Source: Mollicutes bacterium
GTDB taxonomy: Bacteria; Bacillota_I; Bacilli_A; RF39; UBA660
Direction of reading: 5' to 3'
Assembly: GCA_003560455.1 (NCBI GenBank)
Contig: PWIL01000012.1
Location: 1-10,260, forward strand
DNA length: 10,260 bases
Shown: positions 1 through 6,366 of the stretch, piece after piece
Numbering within the stretch: position 1 is the stretch's first letter
Layout of the letters: each line of letters opens with the position of its first letter
Program-made: the position numbers and the translations under genes
Notes under the pieces: model-generated
Told to the model about the DNA's origin: nothing
What the model saw: only the letters and a program-made list of their open reading frames with translations
Database searches by the model: none

Positions 1-929
1 AAATTATTTTTACTAGAGGAACAACTGAAGCGATTAATCTAGTGGCTCATTTTTTTAAAAAACTACCAGCCAATTCTGAAGTTTTAGTTTCTAATGAAGA
101 ACATCACGCTGTTTTTGTGACGATGCAACAATTATGTTTAGAAAATAATCTAATTTTTAAAGTTGTTGATTTTGAAAAAGTAGCTGAAAATATTAATCAA
201 AAAACAAAAGTAGTAGCTGTTAGTCATTTAACGAATGTCCTTGGTAAACGCAGTGATTTAGAAAAGATTAGTAACTTAAAAGAAAAATATGATTTTTATT
301 TTTTAGTCGATGGTGCGCAAGGAATAGTTCATGAAAAACTTGATTTAGAAAAATTAAAAATTGATTTTTATGCCTTTTCCGGCCATAAAATTTACGGACC
401 TTTCGGTGTCGGTGTTTTATATGCTAAATTTGCCAGTGAAATGAAGCCAATTTATTTTGGTGGTGAAATGGTTGATCAAGTAGAACTAGAAAAAACGACT
501 TTTAAAGAAACACCATATCGTTTTGAAGCTGGCACGATGATGATTCCGGAAGTTATTGCTTTACAAAAAGCTATGTATTATGTTACTGAAATTGGCTATC
601 AAAAAATAAACAATCATTTACAAGAATTAAAAAATTATTTAATTAATGAAATGCAAACGATTCCCAATATTATTATTTATAATCAAAATCCAGTTGGTCA
701 TTGTATTACTTTTAATGTTCGTGGTGTGCATGCTCATGATGTTGCTACTTATTTAGATAAACAGGGAATTATTGTTCGCGCCGGTCATCATTGCACCGAA
801 CCTCTAATGAAAAAATTAGGAGTTTCTGCAACTGTTCGCCTTAGTTTAGGTTTATATAATAATCAAGCTGAATGTCAAAAATTAATCGACCTTTTAAAAA
901 AGGGGGATTATTTAAATGACATATTCTAA
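1..929 (+). CDS. sufS: SufS cysteine desulfurase, 5' end outside the window
   Basis: This is a PLP-dependent class II cysteine desulfurase that takes sulfur from L-cysteine as an enzyme persulfide for Fe-S cluster assembly in the cytoplasm. The reading frame is open from base 3 and begins inside the conserved FTRGTTEAINLVA block, so the true start lies upstream and the GTG at 42 is an internal valine. About 308 of the usual ~405 residues are present. The PLP lysine sits in SGHKIYGP (K codon 387-389). The catalytic cysteine sits in RAGHHCTEP (C codon 792-794). The late motif TVRLSLGLYN is intact. The 3' end overlaps sufU by 14 nt, so translation is likely coupled. The order sufS-sufU-sufB is that of the Firmicutes SUF operon, so sufC and sufD are expected just upstream (inference). 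Identification is firm. Confidence 0.96.
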   Translation, partial: IIFTRGTTEAINLVAHFFKKLPANSEVLVSNEEHHAVFVTMQQLCLENNLIFKVVDFEKVAENINQKTKVVAVSHLTNVLGKRSDLEKISNLKEKYDFYFLVDGAQGIVHEKLDLEKLKIDFYAFSGHKIYGPFGVGVLYAKFASEMKPIYFGGEMVDQVELEKTTFKETPYRFEAGTMMIPEVIALQKAMYYVTEIGYQKINNHLQELKNYLINEMQTIPNIIIYNQNPVGHCITFNVRGVHAHDVATYLDKQGIIVRAGHHCTEPLMKKLGVSATVRLSLGLYNNQAECQKLIDLLKKGDYLNDIF

Positions 930-1338
930 AGAAATTGCGCGGGAATTAATTTTAGATCACTTAGAAAATCCAAGACAAATGGTAAAAAAAGATTATCCGC
1001 ATGATACTTTAAAAAATCCGGCTTGTGGTGATGTTATTACGGTTTATGTTTTAGTTGAAAATAAAAAAATTATTGATTTAACTTATCAAGTAGATGGCTG
1101 TTCAATTACTAAGGCGGCAGCATCAATGATCAGTGAAATATTAATTGGCAAAACATTAGCTGAAGTTAAAAAAATAAATAATAATTTTAGTCAAATGTTA
1201 ATTGGTGAACAATTTGATCAAGAACTTTTGGGTCAATTAAATAGTTTTTATGGAGTTAAAGATACGCCACCACGGATTAAATGTGCTACTTTACCATTAA
1301 AAGCAACGCTAAAAGTAATTGGTGATCTAAATGACTAA
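916..1338 (+). CDS. sufU: SufU, zinc-dependent sulfur-transfer partner of SufS
   Basis: A 140-residue protein of the SufU/IscU fold. In Firmicutes SufU accepts the persulfide sulfur from SufS through a zinc-bound cysteine site and passes it on to SufBCD. The expected zinc ligands are visible: C37 and D39 in NPACGD, C62 in DGCSI, and C123 in RIKCATL. The last is the SufU-type C-terminal motif. The length is close to the family norm of ~145. The ATG at 916 is chosen because AGGGGG at 901-906 lies 9 nt upstream. It overlaps the end of sufS by 14 nt and the start of sufB by 8 nt (ATGACTAA), which indicates one transcript and coupled translation. There is nothing unusual in the active residues. 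Confidence 0.96.
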   Translation: MTYSKEIARELILDHLENPRQMVKKDYPHDTLKNPACGDVITVYVLVENKKIIDLTYQVDGCSITKAAASMISEILIGKTLAEVKKINNNFSQMLIGEQFDQELLGQLNSFYGVKDTPPRIKCATLPLKATLKVIGDLND

Positions 1339-2665
1339 AAATTATAAAAAAGGTTTAGATCAAAAATTAATTAAACAAATTTCTAACAACAAAAATGAGC
1401 CCAAAGAAATTTTAGATTTTCGTTTAACAGCTTATCAAAAATTTTTACAATTAAAAAATCCGAACTACGGACCCAAATTAGATCTTGATTTTGCTGATAT
1501 TATTTTTTATGCCGATCCAATTAATCAGCAAAGTGATGATTGGGAAAATGTTGATCCGAAAGTGAAAGAAACTTTTGCTAACATCGGTGTAATTGAAGCA
1601 GAAAAGCATCATTTAGCAGGTCTTGCAACCCAATATGAATCAGAAGTGGTTTATCATAATATGGAATCCGAATTAAAAGAAAAAGGGGTTATTTTTACTG
1701 ATATGGCAACTGCAATTTTAAAGCATTACCATTTATTTAGTCAATATTTTGGCACTTTAGTCAAAAATGATGATAATAAATATGCCGCTTTAAACTCTGC
1801 TATTTTTTCGGGAGGGACTTTTATTTATGTCCCACCAAATGTTGTTTTAAAAAAACCCCTTCATTCATATTTTCGAATTAATGCTGATAAAATGGGGCAG
1901 TTTGAACGAACTTTAATTATTGTTGATCAAAATGCTGAACTTTCTTATATTGAAGGGTGTACGGCACCAACATATTCCAATAACGCTTTACATGCGGCAG
2001 TCGTTGAAATCTTTGTTTTAGAAAATGCTAAATGCCGTTATACGGCATTACAAAATTGGTCACATAATGTTTATAATTTAGTTACCAAGCGAGCAATTTG
2101 TGAAAAAAATGCCAAGATGGAATGGATTGATGGCAATATTGGAGCCAAAGTTAATATGAAATATCCAGCCGTTATTTTAAAAGGTGATAATGCCATTGGT
2201 AAAATGATTTCGGTTTCTTTAGCAAATGAAAAGCAAATTCAAGATACCGGTAGTAAAATGATTCATTTAGGAAAAAATACTCGCTCAAAAATAATTTCCA
2301 AATCAATATCACAAAATGGTGGCGAAGCAGTTTATCGTGGTTTAGTTTCGCATGGCAAAAACGCAATTAACGCCCAATCGCAAATTGAATGTGATACTTT
2401 AATTTTAGATTCTAAATCAAAATCAACAACCATTCCCTTTAATATTATTAAAAATGGCACTTCTCAAATTGAACACGAGGCAAAAGTTTCTACTTTATCT
2501 GAAGAAATTTTATATTATATAATGAGTCGTGGTTTAGACAAAGTAGCAGCAAGTGAATTGGTGATCGGTGGTTTTATTGATGCTTTTAAAAAAGAATTAC
2601 CGATGGAATATGCAATTGAGTTTAATCAATTATTAAAACATGAAATGGAAGGGGCGGTTGGATGA
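1331..2665 (+). CDS. sufB: SufB, Fe-S cluster scaffold subunit
   Basis: A 444-residue SufB/SufD-family protein (PF01458 type), slightly shorter than the ~465 typical of Bacilli. SufB forms the SufBC2D complex on which the nascent Fe-S cluster is built. C354 (IECDTLILD) and E383 (IEHEAKVS) are 29 residues apart, exactly the spacing of the functional Cys405/Glu434 pair of E. coli SufB. The second cysteine found in proteobacterial SufB (CGAHT) is replaced by Ser-Lys. This matches the Firmicutes form, whose C-terminus also resembles KELPMEYAIEFNQLLKHEME here, so I do not regard it as a defect. The start overlaps sufU by 8 nt with only a weak ribosome site (GGTGAT, 1321-1326), which implies coupling. 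The stop is TGA (2663-2665) and overlaps the next gene as ATGA. Confidence 0.96.
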   Translation: MTKNYKKGLDQKLIKQISNNKNEPKEILDFRLTAYQKFLQLKNPNYGPKLDLDFADIIFYADPINQQSDDWENVDPKVKETFANIGVIEAEKHHLAGLATQYESEVVYHNMESELKEKGVIFTDMATAILKHYHLFSQYFGTLVKNDDNKYAALNSAIFSGGTFIYVPPNVVLKKPLHSYFRINADKMGQFERTLIIVDQNAELSYIEGCTAPTYSNNALHAAVVEIFVLENAKCRYTALQNWSHNVYNLVTKRAICEKNAKMEWIDGNIGAKVNMKYPAVILKGDNAIGKMISVSLANEKQIQDTGSKMIHLGKNTRSKIISKSISQNGGEAVYRGLVSHGKNAINAQSQIECDTLILDSKSKSTTIPFNIIKNGTSQIEHEAKVSTLSEEILYYIMSRGLDKVAASELVIGGFIDAFKKELPMEYAIEFNQLLKHEMEGAVG

Positions 2666-3093
2666 TTTGTTTAACAAAATCGCAAGCAAAATATTTAAAA
2701 GCCGTTTATCAAATTGAGGGTGAAGTAACAGTTACTAAATTAGCTAATCGGTTAAATTTCAGTAAACCAAGTGTGGTCCGGGGTTTAAAAAGTTTGGCGA
2801 AACAAGGTTTGGTTAATTATGATCCAAAAATTATATTAACTGATAAAGGAATGAAACTGGCCGAAAATATGGTTAACACCGAAAATATTATCGCCTTATT
2901 TTTAGAAGAAATTTTAAAAATAGATCGAAAAACAGCAGTTGTGGATGCCAATAATATCAAACATGCTGTTTCATGTCATACGGTTAAAAAATTAGAAGCG
3001 TTTCTTTACCAAGAATTAAAAGATCAAAAAATAATTAAACCAATTCAAGATTGTCAGATTAATCAGCAACTTAATTGTTATAAAATGGATTAA
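2662..3093 (+). CDS. DtxR/MntR-type regulator with eroded metal site
   Basis: A 143-residue DNA-binding protein that fits the DtxR/MntR layout. There is an N-terminal winged helix (about residues 3-62, with recognition-helix text LNFSKPSVVRGLKSLAKQGL and wing ILTDKG), then a dimerisation/metal domain (about 63-118). There is no SH3/FeoA domain, so it is MntR-sized. Relative to the family most metal ligands are changed. The acidic residue in the YLE-type motif is K13, the RH motif is T73-E74, and the C/E-x-x-E-H motif is N98-x-K100-H101, leaving only the histidine. It has cysteines at 3, 105, 131 and 139. It starts on the ATGA overlap with sufB, so it is the last gene of the suf operon and probably controls iron or Fe-S genes. 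What it senses is unknown. Family assignment is good; metal loss rests on my hand alignment. Confidence 0.82.
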   Translation: MICLTKSQAKYLKAVYQIEGEVTVTKLANRLNFSKPSVVRGLKSLAKQGLVNYDPKIILTDKGMKLAENMVNTENIIALFLEEILKIDRKTAVVDANNIKHAVSCHTVKKLEAFLYQELKDQKIIKPIQDCQINQQLNCYKMD

Positions 3094-3106
3094 AATCCAT
3101 TTTTTT
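3082..3106 (+). terminator. Weak intrinsic terminator of the suf operon
   Basis: AAAATGGA (3082-3089) and TCCATTTT (3096-3103) form an 8-bp stem around a TTAAAA loop, and a 7-T run ends at 3106. The hairpin contains the stop codon of the regulator gene (3091-3093). The stem is AT-rich, so termination is probably partial and some read-through into the transporter operon is possible. Confidence 0.5.
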
Positions 3107-3141
3107 AAAGGAATTTTTTTGCTAAATGAATATATATTACC

Positions 3142-3152
3142 AAGGAGGTGAT
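3142..3152 (+). promoter_or_regulatory. Full-length Shine-Dalgarno of the transporter gene
   Basis: AAGGAGGTGAT is complementary to the anti-SD end of 16S rRNA over its whole 11-base length and lies at the normal distance from the ATG at 3155. It is the longest match in the window and indicates independent, efficient translation of the first gene of the export operon. No convincing promoter is visible in the 48 bases between the upstream terminator and the transporter start codon. Confidence 0.85.
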
Positions 3153-3154
3153 AT

Positions 3155-5221
3155 ATGTTTCTGAGGTATCCTTTTGTTCAACAATCAGGTATTATGGATT
3201 GTGGAGCGGCATCCTTGCTCATGATTGTTCGATATTATAAGGGCTGGGTTTCTTTAGCAAAAATGCAAGAATTAACTAATACTAATCAAAGTGGGACAAC
3301 TGCTTTTCATTTAGTTAAGGCAGCAAAAGAAATTGGCTTTCAAGCAAAAGGAATCAAAAGTGATTTAGCGGCATTAACAAAAATTAAACCCCCGATTATT
3401 GCACATGTAACAGTAGCAAAAACTTATCAACACTATCTAGTAATTTATAAAATTAATGTTAAAAAAAAGCAATTAATTATTGCAGACCCTGCCGAAAAAA
3501 TAAAAAAAATGACTTTTAATGATTTTAATGCAATTTGGAACAATGTGTTAATCGTTCTTACCCCCGAAAAACAATTACCAAAATTTATTAATCATAAAAA
3601 GATAACATTGCAAAATCTTTGGCAAGTAATTAAAGAAGAAGTTAAATACTTAATCCCCCTAGCTTTATTAACAACCCTTTTTTCAATTATCAATACTTAT
3701 TATTTTAAGTTTATTATAGATTCTTTAGTAGCCAAAAGTCAAAACAATTATATTTTTTTAATCTTTATGAGCTTTCTTTTTTTAAATAGCTTATATTTAA
3801 TAACTAATTATTTTAAAAATAAAATTTTGATTTATATGAAACTAAAATTAGATGCTGCCTTATCATTTCATACCTTTGAAAAAATCATATCACTTCCTTA
3901 TAAATATTATTGTAGTCATACAACCGGTGAAATAGTTTCACGAATTAATGATTTAAATGTTTTAAAAAACATGTTAACGTCTCTTTTAATGCCGATTTTT
4001 ATTGATTTGCCAATTACTTTATTAGCTATTTATTTTTTATATAGCCTATCGCCAACGTTATTTTCGATTGCGATGGTTATGTATCTTTTGTTTTTAATCA
4101 TATTATTTGCTTTTCGTGGCAGTTATCAAACAGATGTGAATAAAATTCAAGTGCAAAAAGGCGTTTTAAATTCATTGTTAGTTCAATATATAAATAGTTA
4201 TGAGACAATCAAAGGTTTAGCAATTGAGAAAAAAATTAATCATAATTTAAAAAGTGAGCAAGCAAAATTATTAAATCAAAATAAAAAATTTGATGATCTA
4301 CAAAACACCCAAAATATTTTAACTAAAATAGTATCGGGAATTGGCTTTTTAATTATTATTTATGTCGGCGCATTACTAGTACTGGAAGAACAAATGACAA
4401 TTGGCGCTTTATTAACTTTTCATATGTTATTGATCTATTTTTTTGAACCAGTTAAAAATTTATTAGAATTAGATATCAATTATTATGAAATGAAAAACGC
4501 TTTACGGCGAATTGTCGATTTATTTACGGATGAAAAAGAAGTAGATGGCTTTGTCAAAAAAGAACCCCAAGGTACAATTGTAATTAATAACTTATCATAT
4601 TCGTATGATCGGGTAACTAATGTTTTAAAAAATCTTAGTTTAGAAATTAAAAAAGGGGAAAAAATTTTATTTTTTGGTCAAAGTGGTAGTGGTAAAAGCA
4701 CCTTATTAAAGTTAATGATGCGTTATTATCCAGTAAAGCAAAATCAAATTTTATTTGATGGGATTGATATTAATGATTTTCAAAAAAAAAATTTTCAACA
4801 ACAAATTGTTTATATCTCGCAAAAAGAAAATTTATTTAATACAACAATTTATCAAAATTTAGTTTTAGTTAATAAAAAAGATCTAGGAAAAATAATTGAA
4901 ATGTGTCAAATAAAAGAATTTTTAGATATTAATTTAGGTTTGAATATGTTGGTTGAAGAAAATTCCTTTAATTTATCTGGTGGTCAAAGGCAAAGGTTGG
5001 TTTTAGCTAGAAGTTTAATTAAAAAGGCGAATATTGTTTTAATTGATGAGGGCTTTAGTGAACTTGATGTTCAATTAGAGCGAAAGATTTTACAAGCCAT
5101 TTTTAAATTTTTTAAAAAAACTACTTTTATCGTCATTACTCATCGTTTAGATAATCAAGATTTATATGATAAATGCTATTTTCTAAAGCAAGGTCAATTA
5201 CATGAAGCACCCGGAACTTAA
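3155..5221 (+). CDS. Peptidase-containing ABC transporter for double-glycine peptides (C39 type)
   Basis: A 688-residue inner-membrane exporter of the ComA/LcnC/PCAT type. It cleaves leaders after Gly-Gly on the cytoplasmic side and pumps the mature peptide out with ATP. Domains in order: C39 protease at about 1-140, with Q10, C16 (in MDCGAAS), H93 and D111 as the expected oxyanion and catalytic residues; six membrane segments between about 165 and 435; ABC ATPase at about 470-688. The ATPase shows Walker A GQSGSGKST (508-516), signature LSGGQ (607-611), Walker B ending in D631-E632 and switch H663. All catalytic residues are present, so it should be active in both cutting and transport. Length is near the ~700 usual for the family. 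The next gene starts within its last 20 nt, and two GG-leader genes follow in the same operon, which are its likely substrates. Confidence 0.95.
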   Translation: MFLRYPFVQQSGIMDCGAASLLMIVRYYKGWVSLAKMQELTNTNQSGTTAFHLVKAAKEIGFQAKGIKSDLAALTKIKPPIIAHVTVAKTYQHYLVIYKINVKKKQLIIADPAEKIKKMTFNDFNAIWNNVLIVLTPEKQLPKFINHKKITLQNLWQVIKEEVKYLIPLALLTTLFSIINTYYFKFIIDSLVAKSQNNYIFLIFMSFLFLNSLYLITNYFKNKILIYMKLKLDAALSFHTFEKIISLPYKYYCSHTTGEIVSRINDLNVLKNMLTSLLMPIFIDLPITLLAIYFLYSLSPTLFSIAMVMYLLFLIILFAFRGSYQTDVNKIQVQKGVLNSLLVQYINSYETIKGLAIEKKINHNLKSEQAKLLNQNKKFDDLQNTQNILTKIVSGIGFLIIIYVGALLVLEEQMTIGALLTFHMLLIYFFEPVKNLLELDINYYEMKNALRRIVDLFTDEKEVDGFVKKEPQGTIVINNLSYSYDRVTNVLKNLSLEIKKGEKILFFGQSGSGKSTLLKLMMRYYPVKQNQILFDGIDINDFQKKNFQQQIVYISQKENLFNTTIYQNLVLVNKKDLGKIIEMCQIKEFLDINLGLNMLVEENSFNLSGGQRQRLVLARSLIKKANIVLIDEGFSELDVQLERKILQAIFKFFKKTTFIVITHRLDNQDLYDKCYFLKQGQLHEAPGT

Positions 5222-5618
5222 TAGTTTATTAACTTATAATTTATATCAGATGAGTAAAAAAGTTTTATGGCTAAATTTGGTTATTATTTTTAGTTTTATT
5301 ACTTTTGCTTATTATTATCATTTTTCTTTTTCAGATAAAACATATGCGCTGGTTGAAGAAGGAAAAATAGAATTACTATTAACTGAAGCCGATGTTGCAG
5401 ATTTTAAAAATAAAAAAGTTATTTATCAAGACCAACCACTTGAATTTGAAATTTTAGCAGTATCAGAAATAGAAATAGATCAAAATTGGCAGCAATATCG
5501 TTGGTTAACTTTAAAAACAGAACTTGAAGAAACTAAATTAATTGAATTAACAATTGTTCACCAACCGACAACAATAATGTTTGAATTACAAAAATACATA
5601 AAGGAGAATTTACAATGA
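5202..5618 (+). CDS. Short HlyD/ComB-like export accessory protein (mini membrane fusion protein)
   Basis: A 138-residue protein with a short cytoplasmic N-terminus, one membrane segment at about 21-39 and an outside domain of about 100 residues. It begins inside the transporter gene (20-nt overlap, AAGG at 5190-5193) and overlaps the first peptide gene as ATGA, so it belongs to the export machine by context. The N-terminal layout and the beta-rich segment from about 50 on (GKIELLLTEADVADFKNKK, followed by a repeating strand pattern and a final helix ELQKYIKENL) resemble the two ends of ComB/LcnD-type accessory proteins. The ~300-residue coiled-coil and lipoyl middle is absent. I infer a minimal fusion protein. 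An immunity role is possible but less likely. Assignment is by pattern only; no strong signature motif exists. Confidence 0.6.
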   Translation: MKHPELNSLLTYNLYQMSKKVLWLNLVIIFSFITFAYYYHFSFSDKTYALVEEGKIELLLTEADVADFKNKKVIYQDQPLEFEILAVSEIEIDQNWQQYRWLTLKTELEETKLIELTIVHQPTTIMFELQKYIKENLQ

Positions 5619-5755
5619 AAAAATTAAGCAAGCAAGAATTATTACAAATAAAAGGTGGATCATTTACATTAGGAAAAGCCGCTTTAATTGCATCCGGAAT
5701 CGTTTTTTTGATTGGTGCAATTGATGGTTTTTTAAGACCTTTACGTTGTAATTAA
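5615..5755 (+). CDS. Double-glycine leader peptide 1 (class IIb-like bacteriocin candidate)
   Basis: A 46-residue peptide gene. Residues 1-15 (MKKLSKQELLQIKGG) are a textbook double-glycine leader, LSxxELxxIxGG. Cutting after G15 would leave a 31-residue peptide that is strongly hydrophobic in its middle (about 22-36), carries a GxxxG motif (G34-G38) and ends DGFLRPLRCN. Its only cysteine is C45, the penultimate residue. Net charge of the mature part is about +2. AAGGAG at 5601-5606 supports the ATG at 5615, which overlaps the stop of the accessory gene (ATGA). The stop is followed 10 nt later by the next peptide gene. GxxxG in two adjacent GG peptides fits a two-peptide bacteriocin; a signalling peptide is the alternative. 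I do not recognise a named family. Confidence 0.88.
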   Translation: MKKLSKQELLQIKGGSFTLGKAALIASGIVFLIGAIDGFLRPLRCN

Positions 5756-5765
5756 AGGAGGAAAA

Positions 5766-5927
5766 ATGCAAGAATTAACAAAACAAGAATTATTATTAAT
5801 TAAAGGTGGTATTAGTGGTGCATTGATTAATTCAATCGCCCGATTAATTGACAATTTATTAGAAGTTGGCCGTAGTTTTGGTAGCGGTTTACGAAGGATA
5901 ATTGCTGGTCGGTCATGTCCGCTTTAA
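5766..5927 (+). CDS. Double-glycine leader peptide 2 (class IIb-like bacteriocin candidate)
   Basis: A 53-residue peptide gene. Its leader MQELTKQELLLIKGG is also 15 residues long and shares 11 of 15 positions with that of peptide 1. The predicted mature part is 38 residues, amphipathic and Arg-rich (R26, R36, R43, R44, R49; net about +3). It has GxxxG at G35-G39 and a single cysteine, C51, three residues from the end (CPL). AAAGGAGG at 5755-5762 overlaps the end of peptide 1 and fixes the ATG at 5766. The last 13 nt overlap the next small ORF in another frame. The shared leader and differing mature parts suggest two components of one product rather than two copies of one peptide. Confidence 0.88.
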   Translation: MQELTKQELLLIKGGISGALINSIARLIDNLLEVGRSFGSGLRRIIAGRSCPL

Positions 5928-6076
5928 TTAAAAAACCAAGTTTTAAAATTATATTACTAATAATCCTAACACCAATAATAATAATAACCCTGAATTTCTT
6001 AATTGAATTTATCTTATTAAGTGGGCGGATAGTTGGCACTATGGTGCGGGAAATAGTCGCCCAATATTATTGCTAG
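5915..6076 (+). CDS. Small membrane protein overlapping peptide 2; tail resembles peptide 2 (candidate immunity)
   Basis: A 53-residue ORF with one possible start: the upstream frame is closed by TAG at 5882-5884 and the ATG at 5915 is the only start codon. It has no double-glycine leader. Residues 1-10 are short and basic (two Lys), about 11-36 are almost entirely Ile/Leu and would span the membrane, and 37-53 form a polar tail ending in its only cysteine, C53. Residues 29-53 align without gaps to residues 27-51 of peptide 2: 10 of 25 are identical, including GRxxG, R, I, A and the Cys. It lacks a good ribosome site and overlaps peptide 2 by 13 nt, so it is likely made by coupled re-initiation. 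It ends one base before a strong terminator. Position suggests immunity; the resemblance also allows a leaderless third peptide. Coding status is likely, function unproven. Confidence 0.65.
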   Translation: MSALIKKPSFKIILLIILTPIIIITLNFLIEFILLSGRIVGTMVREIVAQYYC

Positions 6077-6104
6077 AGCAAAACAACTTGTTTTGCTTTT
6101 TTTT
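6077..6104 (+). terminator. Strong intrinsic terminator of the peptide operon
   Basis: AGCAAAAC (6077-6084) pairs with GTTTTGCT (6090-6097) around the loop AACTT, and eight Ts run from 6097 to 6104. It begins at the base after the TAG of the small membrane ORF. That tight fit supports the ORF as the real last gene of the operon. Confidence 0.88.
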
Positions 6105-6119
6105 ATATAATCAATAAGG

Positions 6120-6148
6120 TTGTCAAGCAAAATAAAAGATGATATAAT
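6120..6148 (+). promoter_or_regulatory. Sigma-A promoter of rpsU
   Basis: TTGTCA (-35, 6120-6125) and TATAAT (-10, 6143-6148) are separated by 17 bases. The -10 is preceded by TGA, giving an extended TGnTATAAT form. Transcription would start near 6155, leaving a leader of about 23 nt before the GTG start. It sits just after the peptide-operon terminator. Confidence 0.88.
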
Positions 6149-6177
6149 ATTTTTAGCAAAGAAGGGAGGGATTTTTG

Positions 6178-6366
6178 GTGACAAAGGTAGTTGTTCGAAA
6201 CGGTAAAGTAGAACAAGCTTTGAAAGACTTTAAGCAAAAAGTAGTTAAAAATGGCCTCCTGCGCGATGTAAAAAATAAAGAACATTATAATAAACCTGGT
6301 GTTAAAAAGCGTTTAGCAAAACAGGAAGCGATTAAAAAAGCAAAAAAAAAGGGCCGCAATAATTAA
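6178..6366 (+). CDS. rpsU: 30S ribosomal protein S21
   Basis: A 62-residue small, very basic ribosomal protein. The core TKVVVRNGKVEQALKDFKQK, then NKEHYNKPGVKKRLAKQEA and a Lys/Arg tail match bS21 along its length; the usual length is 57-60. bS21 binds the 30S platform near the 3' end of 16S rRNA and helps initiation. The start is taken as GTG at 6178: GGGAGGG (6164-6170) then lies at the usual distance and the protein begins M-T-K, like M-S-K in Bacillus. TTG at 6175 is possible and would add one residue. A hairpin terminator overlaps its stop codon. Confidence 0.95.
   Translation: MTKVVVRNGKVEQALKDFKQKVVKNGLLRDVKNKEHYNKPGVKKRLAKQEAIKKAKKKGRNN

Noticed and set aside
42..929. SufS reading frame beginning at the GTG at position 42
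   Set aside because: The frame is open to base 3 and the residues before position 42 (IIFTRGTTEAINL) are conserved SufS sequence, so the gene simply continues out of the window.
2172..2366. 64-codon ORF on the minus strand inside sufB
   Set aside because: It lies wholly antisense to strongly conserved SufB sequence and resembles no known protein.
1331..2665. SufB lacking the CGAHT motif of E. coli SufB
   Set aside because: Firmicutes SufB normally has a Lys/Ser sequence there; the functional Cys-Glu pair (C354, E383) is kept.
5827..6039. 70-codon minus-strand ORF across peptide 2 and the small membrane ORF
   Set aside because: No ribosome site precedes its start, its isoleucine-rich text is the complement of AT repeats, and the + strand has a better gene set that fits the terminator.
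6103..6285. 60-codon minus-strand ORF across the rpsU start and promoter
   Set aside because: It is antisense to rpsU and its consensus promoter and has no recognisable content.
6175..6366. TTG at 6175 as the rpsU start
   Set aside because: GTG at 6178 has better spacing from the ribosome site and gives the usual S21 N-terminus; the difference is one residue.
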